NCBI RefSeq assembly: GCF_900177625.1
Contig: NZ_FXAU01000002.1
Location: 147,707-211,706 of the forward strand
Length of the DNA stretch: 64,000 nucleotides
DNA from: Sphingobacterium psychroaquaticum
Lineage (GTDB): Bacteria > Bacteroidota > Bacteroidia > Sphingobacteriales > Sphingobacteriaceae
Direction of reading: 5' to 3'
Made by a program: the position numbers and the translations under genes. The notes below the pieces were generated by a model. It was not told where the DNA came from. It saw nothing but the letters and a program-made list of their open reading frames with translations, and ran no database searches. This document shows, piece by piece, positions 18,049-26,948 of this stretch (positions are counted from its first letter, which is position 1; every line of letters starts with the position of its first letter).

Positions 18049-19425
18049 TTATAGTGCCATTACAGCCTCTTTAAATTTATCACCACGCTCTTCGTAGTTT
18101 TTAAACCAGTCAAAACTTGCGCATGCTGGAGACAACAAAACAGTATCGCCTTTTGTCGCCAAATGCGATGCGATCTCTACCGCATCCTGCATCGAAGAAC
18201 TGTTTACGATAACATCCGTATCGTCTTCAAAAGATTCGTGGATACGTACGTTATCTTTACCGATACATACAATCGCCTTAACCTTGCTCTTCACCAAATC
18301 ACGTAACATTTCGTAATCATTACCTTTATCAACCCCGCCCATAATCAAAACGATATCTGGGCTAAAGCTCTCTAAGGCATACCATACGGAGTTTACATTA
18401 GTCGCTTTCGAGTCATTAATGTAATTGACTCCACCAATGAGTGCCACATGCTCCAAACGATGTGAAATATTCACATAGGACTCCATACTCTCTTTCATCG
18501 TCTGATTACGTAGCTCTTGCGCTTTCGCCATCAGTCCTGACGCCATGTTGTTAAAAACATTGTGTTTCCCTTGCAATGACAACTCTTCGATATTCATGGT
18601 AAATGATTCTTTATGATTTGGTACGTTAATTACTATATTATTTTGTTCGTCAAGGAATGCCCCGGAGGCCACCACCTGTTCTTGTGTAAATGGCAAATGA
18701 ATCGCCTTCGTTGGATGAAGCGGCAAGCCCTTCATTGTTTCTTCATCATCCAGACAATAGATAAAATAGTCGGCTGCCGTCTGGTTCTGCACGATCCGGA
18801 ACTTCGATGCGACATAATTTTCTAACTTATAGTCGTATCGATCCAAATGATCGGGTGTGATATTCAACAACACGGCAACATCAGCTCTGAAATGATACAT
18901 ATCATCCAACATAAAGCTAGAGATCTCCAATACGTATACATCAAAAGAGGCACGCGCTACTTGCAACGCGAAGCTTTTTCCAATGTTTCCAGCCAATCCC
19001 ACATTTACGCCGCCATGTTTAAACATCTCGTACGTAAGCATGGTCGTGGTCGACTTTCCGTTCGACCCCGTGATGCAGAATAATTTCGCATCGGTATACT
19101 GAGCGGCAAATTCAATTTCCGAAATCACCGGAATACCCGCTTTGCGGAGCTCTTGAATTAAAGGTACATGCTCTGGAATACCAGGGCTTTTCACAACCAA
19201 GCTAGCTGTCATAATGCGCGCGACAGAATGGTCTAGCTCTTCAAAAGCAATCCCCTCCTGCACCAGTACTTCTTTATAGCTATCTGCAATTGCTCCTTTA
19301 TCAGAAACAAAAACATCAAAGCCTTTATCCTTACCTAAGATAGCAGCACCAACACCGCTTTCTCCGGCACCCAAAACAACCAGGAAACCTGACTGTGGAT
19401 AATATGTATGTGCGATGTTGGGCAT
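18049..19425 (-). CDS. murD: UDP-N-acetylmuramoylalanine--D-glutamate ligase
   Basis: 458 residues. N-domain VVLGAGESGVGAAIL, ATP site GSNGKSTTTML, central NITPDHLDRY and C-terminal LLSPACASFDWFKNYEERG are MurD signatures. It adds D-Glu to UDP-MurNAc-L-Ala. It lies between mraY (one base apart) and ftsW (14 bases). Confidence 0.96.
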   Translation of the reverse strand: MPNIAHTYYPQSGFLVVLGAGESGVGAAILGKDKGFDVFVSDKGAIADSYKEVLVQEGIAFEELDHSVARIMTASLVVKSPGIPEHVPLIQELRKAGIPVISEIEFAAQYTDAKLFCITGSNGKSTTTMLTYEMFKHGGVNVGLAGNIGKSFALQVARASFDVYVLEISSFMLDDMYHFRADVAVLLNITPDHLDRYDYKLENYVASKFRIVQNQTAADYFIYCLDDEETMKGLPLHPTKAIHLPFTQEQVVASGAFLDEQNNIVINVPNHKESFTMNIEELSLQGKHNVFNNMASGLMAKAQELRNQTMKESMESYVNISHRLEHVALIGGVNYINDSKATNVNSVWYALESFSPDIVLIMGGVDKGNDYEMLRDLVKSKVKAIVCIGKDNVRIHESFEDDTDVIVNSSSMQDAVEIASHLATKGDTVLLSPACASFDWFKNYEERGDKFKEAVMAL

Positions 19426-19426
19426 G

Positions 19427-20671
19427 TTATCTAACTTTTAAGGTTACTATTGTCAAAATTGCTAATATGATAGACACGATAAAGAAACGCATAACGATCT
19501 TTGCCTCGTGGTATCCTTTCTTTTGGTAATGGTGATGCAAAGGCGACATCAAAAAGATACGTCTTCCCTCACCGTATTTTTTCTTGGTATATTTAAAGTA
19601 AGAAACCTGTAAAATAACAGACAAGCTCTCCAATAGAAACACACCACATAGAATCGGAATAAGCAACTCTTTACGAATTAAGATCGCAAATGCCGCAATA
19701 ATACCGCCGATAGTCAAACTCCCCGTATCCCCCATAAACACTTGTGCCGGATATGCATTGTACCACAAAAAGCCCGTACATGCACCAACAAATGCCCCGG
19801 CAAAGATTACGAGCTCACCCGAATTCGGGATATACATGATATTCAGGTAATCAGAAAAAATCACGTTCCCGGACACATACGCCAAAATCGCCAAGATAAT
19901 ACCGATAATAGCCGAAGTACCTGTTGCCAAACCATCGATACCATCGGTTATATTGGCCCCGTTGGACACCGCAGTAACGATAAACACTACCACGATTAAG
20001 AAAACTAGAAACGTAACGAGATTACTGTTCAATCCGAACATGCTCAATACTTTGGCATAATCGAATTCATTGTTCTTATAAAAAGGAATGTTCGTCTTTG
20101 TAGATTTTACATTCTCTGCATAATACCGTTCCCCAGTTTGTGTATCCGTCATGATCTCAACCGCTTTTGTAGAGGTCGGATTTTTCACCTCCTGGCGTAC
20201 CACAATATCAGGATGCGCATACATCGTAATAGCGATCAACGTACCTAATCCCACCTGACCAATAACTTTAAAACGACCCGCTAGACCTTCTTTATTTTTA
20301 CGAAAAACCTTGATATAATCATCTAAGAAACCAATTGCGCCCATCCAAACGGTAGTAATGATCATGATGATTACATAAATGTTATCCAGCTTAGCAAGCA
20401 AAAGTGTCGGTATCAAAATACCGGCAATAATAATCAGACCACCCATGGTTGGTGTTCCTGCTTTTTGCTTTTCTCCCTCTAGACCCAAGTCACGAATAGT
20501 TTCACCAACCTGCTTGTTGTGCAAGGCACGAATCAAGCGCCCACCGTATACGGTAGTAATAATCAACGAAACAATAACAGCGATAGCCGTACGGAAGGAA
20601 ATGTACTGAAACAACCCTGCCCCAGGAATATGCATATGCTCTTGTAACCAAGTAAATAGATAGTATAACAT
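19427..20671 (-). CDS. mraY: Phospho-N-acetylmuramoyl-pentapeptide-transferase
   Basis: 414 residues with about ten transmembrane helices. Signatures are [18 protein letters not shown] (Asp-Asp pair), [10 protein letters not shown] and FMGDTGSL, plus MSPLHHHYQ in the last loop. It is longer than E. coli MraY (360) because of an extra polar loop of about 60 residues after [13 protein letters not shown], which is seen in other Bacteroidota. It makes lipid I. Confidence 0.96.
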   Translation of the reverse strand: MLYYLFTWLQEHMHIPGAGLFQYISFRTAIAVIVSLIITTVYGGRLIRALHNKQVGETIRDLGLEGEKQKAGTPTMGGLIIIAGILIPTLLLAKLDNIYVIIMIITTVWMGAIGFLDDYIKVFRKNKEGLAGRFKVIGQVGLGTLIAITMYAHPDIVVRQEVKNPTSTKAVEIMTDTQTGERYYAENVKSTKTNIPFYKNNEFDYAKVLSMFGLNSNLVTFLVFLIVVVFIVTAVSNGANITDGIDGLATGTSAIIGIILAILAYVSGNVIFSDYLNIMYIPNSGELVIFAGAFVGACTGFLWYNAYPAQVFMGDTGSLTIGGIIAAFAILIRKELLIPILCGVFLLESLSVILQVSYFKYTKKKYGEGRRIFLMSPLHHHYQKKGYHEAKIVMRFFIVSIILAILTIVTLKVR

Positions 20672-20678
20672 CTCTTTA

Positions 20679-22133
20679 TTATTGTTCGTTAAAAGTTTCC
20701 TCTAAGATTTCACGATCATCAAAATGATGACGTACGCCTTGTATTTCTTGATATTTCTCGTGCCCTTTGCCAGCCACCAGCACGATATCGCCCGGTTGTG
20801 CCAAATGGCACGCCGCACGGATTGCCTCTTTACGTTCGGCGATAGTAAATACATTTTTACGATCCCTACTATCCACACCAGCTTCCATATCCTTTATAAT
20901 AGCTAATGGATCTTCTGTCCGTGGGTTATCCGACGTAATAATCACTTTATCACTTAACTTAACGGCCACAGCTGCCATCTCTGGACGTTTGGTCTTATCA
21001 CGATCACCGCCACAGCCTAGCACCGTTATAATCTGCTGCCCCGCTGAACGTAAGTCACGAATGGTCTCCAACACATTTTCAACCGCATCCGGTGTGTGCG
21101 CATAGTCTACAATGCCAACAATACCGGATTGTGAACGGACGGTTTCAAAACGACCTTCAGCCCCCGCGATCTCACTCATTGCCGTCAACACTTTCACCGT
21201 CTCTTGCTCCAACAAGATAGCTGCACCATATACCGCTAATAAATTGTAAGCATTGAATCCACCGACCAATTTCACCCAAACCTCATGGCCATCAATATGC
21301 AGTAACATGCCGTCAAAGTGACTCTCCACAACCTTGGCTTTAAAATCAGCCATCGTCTTTAATCCGTATGTCTTTTTGTGCGCAAATGTATTTTGCAACA
21401 TCACGTTCCCATTGCGATCGTCCGCATTGGTTAACGCAAAGGCATAGCGATCTAAATCATCAAAAAACTTCTTCTTCGCTTTGATATAGTTATCAAAAGT
21501 GCCGTGGAAGTCCAAGTGATCATGCGTAATATTGGTGAAAATTCCACCCGCAAAACGTAATCCGGCGATGCGCTGCTGCACCACTGCATGTGAGCTCACC
21601 TCCATGAAACAATAATCACATCCCTCCTCAACCATCTCGCGCAATAGCTTATTCAGCGCAATGGGATCTGGTGTGGTATGTGTTGCCGGAATTATACGAT
21701 CACCTATTTTATTCTCCACCGTCGAAATCAATCCAACCTGGTAGCCTAAATTGTCAAACAAGTTAAACAACAGCGTCGCTACGGTAGTCTTACCATTCGT
21801 ACCCGTTACCCCCACCAGCTTCAACTCTTTGGAGGGATCACCGTAAAAATTAGTAGCCAATAGCCCTAATACATACGAAGAGTCATCAACCAAAGCATAA
21901 GTAACAGCTTCATTAAGCTGCTCCGGGAGCTCCTCTACAACAAGTACCGTCGCACCCAAACCTATTGCTTTCTCGATATAAAGATGGCCATCCGTATGAA
22001 CCCCGCGCACCGCAACAAACAAACTATTGCTCGCTACAATACGAGAATCGAAACAGATGGATTCTACCGTTACTTCTAACGGACCTTCCAACTGCTTCAC
22101 CGGAATCGCATGTAATAACTCTTTCAGCTTCAT
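20679..22133 (-). CDS. murE: UDP-MurNAc-L-Ala-D-Glu--2,6-diaminopimelate ligase
   Basis: 484 residues. The ATP site is [11 protein letters not shown], then [12 protein letters not shown]. The C-domain motif SDNPRTEDP contains the DNPR signature that recognises meso-diaminopimelate, so the cell wall is predicted to be of the DAP type. murF, which often follows murE, is not present in this cluster; mraY follows directly. Confidence 0.96.
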   Translation of the reverse strand: MKLKELLHAIPVKQLEGPLEVTVESICFDSRIVASNSLFVAVRGVHTDGHLYIEKAIGLGATVLVVEELPEQLNEAVTYALVDDSSYVLGLLATNFYGDPSKELKLVGVTGTNGKTTVATLLFNLFDNLGYQVGLISTVENKIGDRIIPATHTTPDPIALNKLLREMVEEGCDYCFMEVSSHAVVQQRIAGLRFAGGIFTNITHDHLDFHGTFDNYIKAKKKFFDDLDRYAFALTNADDRNGNVMLQNTFAHKKTYGLKTMADFKAKVVESHFDGMLLHIDGHEVWVKLVGGFNAYNLLAVYGAAILLEQETVKVLTAMSEIAGAEGRFETVRSQSGIVGIVDYAHTPDAVENVLETIRDLRSAGQQIITVLGCGGDRDKTKRPEMAAVAVKLSDKVIITSDNPRTEDPLAIIKDMEAGVDSRDRKNVFTIAERKEAIRAACHLAQPGDIVLVAGKGHEKYQEIQGVRHHFDDREILEETFNEQ

Positions 22134-22137
22134 AACC

Positions 22138-24258
22138 CTAGTTTAAAACTAAATTTATCGGTGTACCGACTTTTAAATTCATTCCTGCCAGTAAGGACTG
22201 ATTAACTACACGACCTTTTCCACTGACCCTTGTTTTGAACCCCGCATTTTCCATCGTGAAAATCGCATCCGTTAACCCCATGCCCATTACATTTGGCACT
22301 ACTCCTTCTTTAATCTGCGTCTCTATAAAGGGCACAGGTTTATCCGACGTATCTCTTCTCTGCAACAAACTGTTCAAATTCGTCGGTGTAAAACCCAATG
22401 CATTATACACTTTCGTCGATGCCTCTTTGGATCCGGACAATGTGGTCGGAACCTTCGTCCCTGCAGTATTAACTTTGCGAGCTGCCAAGGTCCCATGAAG
22501 CGTCATATCATTCGCATACACCATATCAGCTAGCTCCTTGAATACCGGCCCAGCAATCGCACCACCATAATATCCTTTACGTGGGTTTCTAATCACCACA
22601 ATAATAGAATACTTCGGGTTTTCTGCTGGGAAATATCCAGCAAAAGAAGACTGATAGCGACGTTGCCCATACCCACGAGCACCGTCATTCATCTGCGCCG
22701 TACCCGTTTTCCCTGCCGAACTATACAACGGAGAACTCAATCGTTTACCTGTTCCTTCCGTCATTACCCCTTCCAACATTTTCTTCGCTTTACTGATTGC
22801 TTCCGAAGACGCTATCTGCTTATTCACCACGCGTGCTTCAAATTTTTGCACCGTATTCCCTAAATGACGAATCTCTTTCACAAAAAGAGGAGCAATCATT
22901 TTACCATCATTGGCTACCGCATTATAAAGAGACAACGTTTGTAGCGGCGTCAAACGAAGCTCATACCCGTATGCCATTTGCACTAAGGACAATTTGCTCC
23001 AGGTTTTACTTTCTGGTGTTTTCACCCACGGATTAACTTCTCCAGGAATCTGCAATCCTAACGGCTGCGCAAGACCAAACTGATGTAGTTTGCTCGTATA
23101 CTTCGCAGGCTGACTACCGTAATGTGTATTGACCAACTTAGCGATAGCCACATTCGACGACTCTTCAAAAGCTTCCAAAACAGTCAGCACCGATTTCTTA
23201 GGTGCATGTGAATCTTTGATCGTATGGGCCGGCACCTTATATGTTCCATTGCCAATATCTACAGAAGAAGAAAGATCTACATATTTATCATCCAAAAGAG
23301 CAAGGTAACTTGCCAATTTAAAGGTAGATCCTGGATCGGCCCCTTGAGCTATCGCATAATTATACTTCTCTCTGAACACCCCTTCCGAATCACGCGTAAA
23401 GTTTGCTATCGCTCTCACCTCACCTGTTTTCACCTCCATCAAAATCACACACCCATTATCAGCATCACTGGCGATAAGCTGCTTTTCCAAAGCACGTTGC
23501 GCCATATCTTGCATATTTACATCCAGCGTAGAGATAATATCAGATCCGTCAACAGGAGCCACTTCGACCTCTCTATTTACCGGAACCCAAAAACCACCAG
23601 CTATACGCTGCATAATCTGCGAACCACTGCGCCCATCGATATACGAACCATACGCCCCTTCAAGCCCTACACGCACCGTATCCCCCTTTGTATTTTTGTA
23701 ACCAATTGTCCGTGCAGCCAAATTCGTAAACGGAAGAATCCGTTTATTCTCACGGATCGCAACCAAACTACTCGAATACCTTTTCTTACCTTCTTTAAAA
23801 ACTTTAAACAAAGGAAACTTCTTCAGCTCCTTGAGCTCCTGATGGTTCACATCACGTTTGATCAACGTATACCGTTGCTTTTTTTGTCGTGCACCTTTCA
23901 ACATCGCAAGATATTGACGGGCCGATTTATCCTTAAAAAAAGACGCCAGAGAAACCGCCAGAGAATCTACTTTGGAGTTAAAAACATCATTCGCCTCTTC
24001 CGGAATAGACATCGCATCAAAACGTAACTCATATTCCGGAACCGAAGTAGCCAACAGACTACCATCATTCGAATAAATATTCCCCCTAGCTGCCTCTATA
24101 ACGCGCTCCCGGATCGTTAAACTATCAACCATTGCACGCCACTCTCCACCATCCACATACTGTAAGTGCAACAGCTTCCCGAAAACCAAAAGCGCACCAA
24201 ACACCATAAGCCCGAACGCTAGGTACACTCGCATAAGTATAGATTTCCTAATATTCAT
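22138..24258 (-). CDS. ftsI: Division-specific class B penicillin-binding protein with PASTA domain (FtsI/PBP3)
   Basis: 706 residues. An N-terminal membrane anchor (residues about 9-27) is followed by the PBP dimerisation domain, then the transpeptidase with SxxK (DPGSTFKLAS), SxN (EESSNVAIAKL) and KTG (SAGKTGTAQM). The last about 65 residues (VVPNVMGMGLTDAIFTMENAG onward, in part) form a PASTA domain ending at the stop. It cross-links septal peptidoglycan in the periplasm with FtsW. The single PASTA domain is absent from E. coli FtsI but common in Bacteroidota. Confidence 0.95.
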   Translation of the reverse strand: MNIRKSILMRVYLAFGLMVFGALLVFGKLLHLQYVDGGEWRAMVDSLTIRERVIEAARGNIYSNDGSLLATSVPEYELRFDAMSIPEEANDVFNSKVDSLAVSLASFFKDKSARQYLAMLKGARQKKQRYTLIKRDVNHQELKELKKFPLFKVFKEGKKRYSSSLVAIRENKRILPFTNLAARTIGYKNTKGDTVRVGLEGAYGSYIDGRSGSQIMQRIAGGFWVPVNREVEVAPVDGSDIISTLDVNMQDMAQRALEKQLIASDADNGCVILMEVKTGEVRAIANFTRDSEGVFREKYNYAIAQGADPGSTFKLASYLALLDDKYVDLSSSVDIGNGTYKVPAHTIKDSHAPKKSVLTVLEAFEESSNVAIAKLVNTHYGSQPAKYTSKLHQFGLAQPLGLQIPGEVNPWVKTPESKTWSKLSLVQMAYGYELRLTPLQTLSLYNAVANDGKMIAPLFVKEIRHLGNTVQKFEARVVNKQIASSEAISKAKKMLEGVMTEGTGKRLSSPLYSSAGKTGTAQMNDGARGYGQRRYQSSFAGYFPAENPKYSIIVVIRNPRKGYYGGAIAGPVFKELADMVYANDMTLHGTLAARKVNTAGTKVPTTLSGSKEASTKVYNALGFTPTNLNSLLQRRDTSDKPVPFIETQIKEGVVPNVMGMGLTDAIFTMENAGFKTRVSGKGRVVNQSLLAGMNLKVGTPINLVLN

Positions 24259-24270
24259 AATCGTATGGTG

Positions 24271-24678
24271 TTACTTTTTCTTTTTTACCACTTCAATTTT
24301 TATAGGCGGTTCCGTGCGCTCTTTCAAGCCCAAAGTATCCGCCCGCTTGGCGATCTCCGTCTGCGTCGTCATTTTCATCAAATCAGCAGACAGCGATTTA
24401 TAATCCCAGCTCAATTCTTTTACGTCACGCCCTAATCGGTCAATAGCCCGCACCGTTCGTTCTGCCAAATGTCGATTGGAGATGTATAACAACCCCAAAA
24501 AGATAACAAAGGCCGCAAACGGCAGGTTTCTAGCCACCAAATAGCTAGAAAGTTTTTTTGTTGAGAACACAGACTGCAGGAAATCACGTGTTTCCTCCAC
24601 CTTCTCCTCAACAGATTCATTCATTTTCTGCTGAACCTCTTCACTTAGCTCTTGATCCTTAATTTTATTCTTCGTCAT
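24271..24678 (-). CDS. ftsL: FtsL-like cell division protein
   Basis: 135 residues from the ATG at 24678; a TTG nine bases upstream is the other candidate. A charged cytoplasmic N-terminus of about 50 residues is followed by one transmembrane helix (FAAFVIFLGLLYISN) and a periplasmic helix (RAIDRLGRDVKELSWDYKSL in part) likely to form a coiled coil. Size, topology and location between rsmH and ftsI identify it as FtsL. FtsL forms the FtsQ-FtsL-B complex that activates FtsWI. Confidence 0.85.
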   Translation of the reverse strand: MTKNKIKDQELSEEVQQKMNESVEEKVEETRDFLQSVFSTKKLSSYLVARNLPFAAFVIFLGLLYISNRHLAERTVRAIDRLGRDVKELSWDYKSLSADLMKMTTQTEIAKRADTLGLKERTEPPIKIEVVKKKK

Positions 24679-24690
24679 CCCGAACAAAAA

Positions 24691-25605
24691 TTAAGCAAGT
24701 CGTTCCGCAACACGCAGCTTCGCACTACGTGATCTATTATTTAATGCCAATTCCGCCTCACTCGCCGTAATAGCCTTACGACTGATCACGTGGAACGGTT
24801 TTATTTCATTTCCAAAAAAATCCTTCTCCACCTCACCTTTAAACTTCCCTTTCTGCATAAAATTCTTAACCAAGCGATCCTCCAATGAATGATACGACAT
24901 AATCACCAATCGCCCACCCGGCTTTAATACCGAAATCGTCTGGCTCAAGAAATCTTGCAACGCTTCCAACTCCTGGTTCACCTCGATACGAAGCGCCTGA
25001 AAAACCTGTGCATGATACTTATGCTCCTTGCCACGAGGCACCAACTTCTTAATCGCATCCTTCAACCCCTCCACCGTTTCGATCGGTGTGGTCAACCGGG
25101 CCGTAACAACAGTCTTCGCCAAAGAACGTGCATTTTGAATCTCACCATACATACCGAAAATCCGATGCAAATCTTCCTCCGCGTATGTATTCAATATTTT
25201 CTTTGCATCCAGATCCGAAACCTGATCCATACGCATATCTAAATCCGCTTCAAAACGGATAGAAAAACCACGCTCTGCGGAATCAAACTGATGCGAAGAA
25301 ACCCCAAGGTCACCCAAAATCGCATCCACCTCCTTTATTCCCAACAGACGTAGATTATTTTTCAAAAACCTAAAATTCTGATGAACCAGCGTAAACCGTG
25401 GATCATCTAAAGCATTTTTAACCGCATCAGGATCCTGATCAAAGGCAATCAACCGACCATTTTCACCTAATCTCTTTAAGATTTCGCGCGAATGACCACC
25501 ACCCCCAAAAGTCACATCAACATACACACCATCAGGCTTGATATCCATCGCCTGCATGCATTCTTCCAGCATTACTGGAACATGATATACCGCTTCATTA
25601 CTCAT
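24691..25605 (-). CDS. rsmH: 16S rRNA (cytosine(1402)-N(4))-methyltransferase
   Basis: 304 residues. The SAM-binding motif VYVDVTFGGGGHS is near residue 28, followed by LIAFDQDPDA, and the C-terminal NNRSRSAKLRVAER is typical. RsmH methylates C1402 in the ribosomal P site. GTG-ATG-ATG starts are stacked at 25611-25603; AGGAGG at 25616-25611 is five bases before the ATG at 25605, which decides the start. The gene overlaps the end of mraZ, and the Shine-Dalgarno lies inside the last mraZ codons. Confidence 0.95.
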   Translation of the reverse strand: MSNEAVYHVPVMLEECMQAMDIKPDGVYVDVTFGGGGHSREILKRLGENGRLIAFDQDPDAVKNALDDPRFTLVHQNFRFLKNNLRLLGIKEVDAILGDLGVSSHQFDSAERGFSIRFEADLDMRMDQVSDLDAKKILNTYAEEDLHRIFGMYGEIQNARSLAKTVVTARLTTPIETVEGLKDAIKKLVPRGKEHKYHAQVFQALRIEVNQELEALQDFLSQTISVLKPGGRLVIMSYHSLEDRLVKNFMQKGKFKGEVEKDFFGNEIKPFHVISRKAITASEAELALNNRSRSAKLRVAERLA

Positions 25606-26071
25606 CATCACCTCCTTTATCTTCCCAGAAACCCATCACATCTTCTGCTAAATCAGCAAAATCTTCAGTCGAAACAGCATTCATCTGTTCTTCATATTTT
25701 GCTTTAGACCAAACTTCAATTTTCTCCAAGTTGCACGCCAACACTAAATCAGATCCCACCTCCGCATACTCCAACAAACTCTTAGGTAACAAAACACGAC
25801 CCGCCGAATCCAATGTTAACTCTGTTGCACCATTCATAAAACGACGCACAAACTCCCTGTTTTTTACCTGAAACTGATTTAAACGAGACAACTGCTTCAA
25901 GATCTTGTTCCACTCCCCACGTGTATAGATAACTAAGTTTTTTTCGAAACCACGATTCACAACAAGCCCCTCACGCTCTACATCAGGCAGTTGCCTTTTG
26001 AGCGCAGCAGGAACCACCATTCTTCCTTTGGTGTCCATCTTGCATTCGTATTCTCCAATTAAAAAACCCAT
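25598..26071 (-). CDS. mraZ: Division/cell wall cluster transcriptional regulator MraZ
   Basis: 157 residues. Two SpoVT/AbrB-like repeats are visible: ECKMDTKGRMVVPAALKRQL at residues about 9-28 and ELTLDSAGRVLLPKSLLEYA at about 85-104. The C-terminus is acidic. MraZ forms ring-shaped oligomers that bind direct repeats in its own promoter and usually represses the dcw operon. It is the first gene of the cluster, with a matching repeat array just upstream. Confidence 0.96.
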   Translation of the reverse strand: MGFLIGEYECKMDTKGRMVVPAALKRQLPDVEREGLVVNRGFEKNLVIYTRGEWNKILKQLSRLNQFQVKNREFVRRFMNGATELTLDSAGRVLLPKSLLEYAEVGSDLVLACNLEKIEVWSKAKYEEQMNAVSTEDFADLAEDVMGFWEDKGGDDE

Positions 26072-26100
26072 TAGTCTATTCGCCTAATTAAAATCTTATG

Positions 26101-26143
26101 TAAAAGTATACACTTTCTCCCACTTCCCCCCACTATGCTCCAC
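26101..26143 (-). promoter_or_regulatory. MraZ operator: four GTG boxes at 10-bp period, with mraZ -7 element
   Basis: On the minus strand GTGGA (26143-26139), GTGGG (26133-26129), GTGGG (26123-26119) and GTGTA (26113-26109) repeat every ten bases. MraZ is known to bind direct TGGGN repeats spaced by five bases. TACTTTTA (26108-26101), one base from TAnnTTTG, follows and would be the -7 element, so bound MraZ would cover the promoter. Confidence 0.8.
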
Positions 26144-26361
26144 AAAAAAGTTTTCCACAGCACGATAATCGATAAATGAATATTTCACCAATACGAGAAA
26201 AAACCTGTTCAAAACACGTTAAAGTGTGTTTATCGATGAAAAAGAATAAAAAATAAGATCAATTAATTTATTTCATAAATACCTAAAAAAGATGTCGAAG
26301 CATAGCAACCTCGTAACACAATCGATTCAAATCACTTGTTTTTCAATAAAAATCCACAAAA
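26144..26361. other. Divergent intergenic core between mraZ and the sixA-like gene
   Basis: An AT-rich stretch with no gene. It contains TTTTCCACA (26151-26159, one base from a DnaA box), ATCGATAAA (26168-26176) repeated in inverse form as TTTATCGAT (26229-26237), and ACAC-gttaaa-GTGT (26214-26227). An in-frame ATG at 26292 would extend the sixA-like gene through the second box array and is not believed. Confidence 0.5.
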
Positions 26362-26393
26362 GTGGGGGAAAGTGGAGCAAAAAACTATATTTA
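26362..26393 (+). promoter_or_regulatory. Second pair of MraZ-like boxes, in front of the sixA-like gene
   Basis: On the plus strand GTGGG (26362-26366) and GTGGA (26372-26376) repeat at ten bases, the same sequence and spacing as the mraZ operator. TATATTTA (26386-26393), close to TAnnTTTG, follows, then the ATG at 26415. The divergent gene may share MraZ control. Confidence 0.55.
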
Positions 26394-26414
26394 CAGATAT
26401 TGGTTATTCTATCT

Positions 26415-26909
26415 ATGAAAACACTATACATTATACGCCATGCGAAAGCCGAACATCAACAGCTTGGACAGACCGACTTTGATCGAAGTTTAACTTTTTT
26501 AGGCACAGAGCAAGCGCAAGCCAGCGCACGAATTTTGGAACGGGAATTAGCTCCTTATCCAACAACCGCAACACGTATCATAACATCAGATGCACCACGC
26601 GCACTTCAAACAGCTGAAATATTTTGTGAAACGCTAAATATCCCACCTTCCGCCTTGCAGCAGGAGCCTCGAATTTATGAAGCACACTACCTACAGATAT
26701 TAAAGGTCATTAATGATGTATCAGCAAATTATGATCAAGTCCTTTTATTCGGACATAACCCTGGACTCTCAGATCTCATTACCTATGTAACGAATAGCCC
26801 CGTTAGTCTTCGTACTTCCGAAATCGGCTGCCTTACATTAGATGAAGGAACGGATTTTAGCACCTTATCTGCAAACACCGCAAGCCTGAAAAGTGTCATA
26901 GGACGCTAA
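26415..26909 (+). CDS. SixA-like histidine phosphatase
   Basis: 164 residues from the ATG at 26415. The RHG/RHA motif (IIRHAKAEH, catalytic His9) opens the protein, the second Arg is in TSDAPRALQTA, and the second catalytic His is in FGHNPGLSDL, the pattern of the small SixA branch of the histidine phosphatase superfamily. SixA in E. coli acts on phosphohistidine proteins; the substrate here is unknown. It is divergent from mraZ and is the first of three codirectional genes. Confidence 0.85.
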   Translation: MKTLYIIRHAKAEHQQLGQTDFDRSLTFLGTEQAQASARILERELAPYPTTATRIITSDAPRALQTAEIFCETLNIPPSALQQEPRIYEAHYLQILKVINDVSANYDQVLLFGHNPGLSDLITYVTNSPVSLRTSEIGCLTLDEGTDFSTLSANTASLKSVIGR

Positions 26910-26948
26910 GCAACCTCGTTTAGGCATTATTCTGTATCTTCGTATGAT

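Noticed and set aside
26292..26414. Longer start for the sixA-like protein at 26292
   Set aside because: The extra 41 residues match no phosphatase, and they would run across the second MraZ-like box array and the predicted -7 element; the RHA motif normally begins near the N-terminus, as it does from 26415.
26935..26942. TATCTTCG as a promoter for the YyaL-like gene
   Set aside because: It is only seven bases before the start codon, too close for a leader, and the gene is probably co-transcribed with the sixA-like gene.
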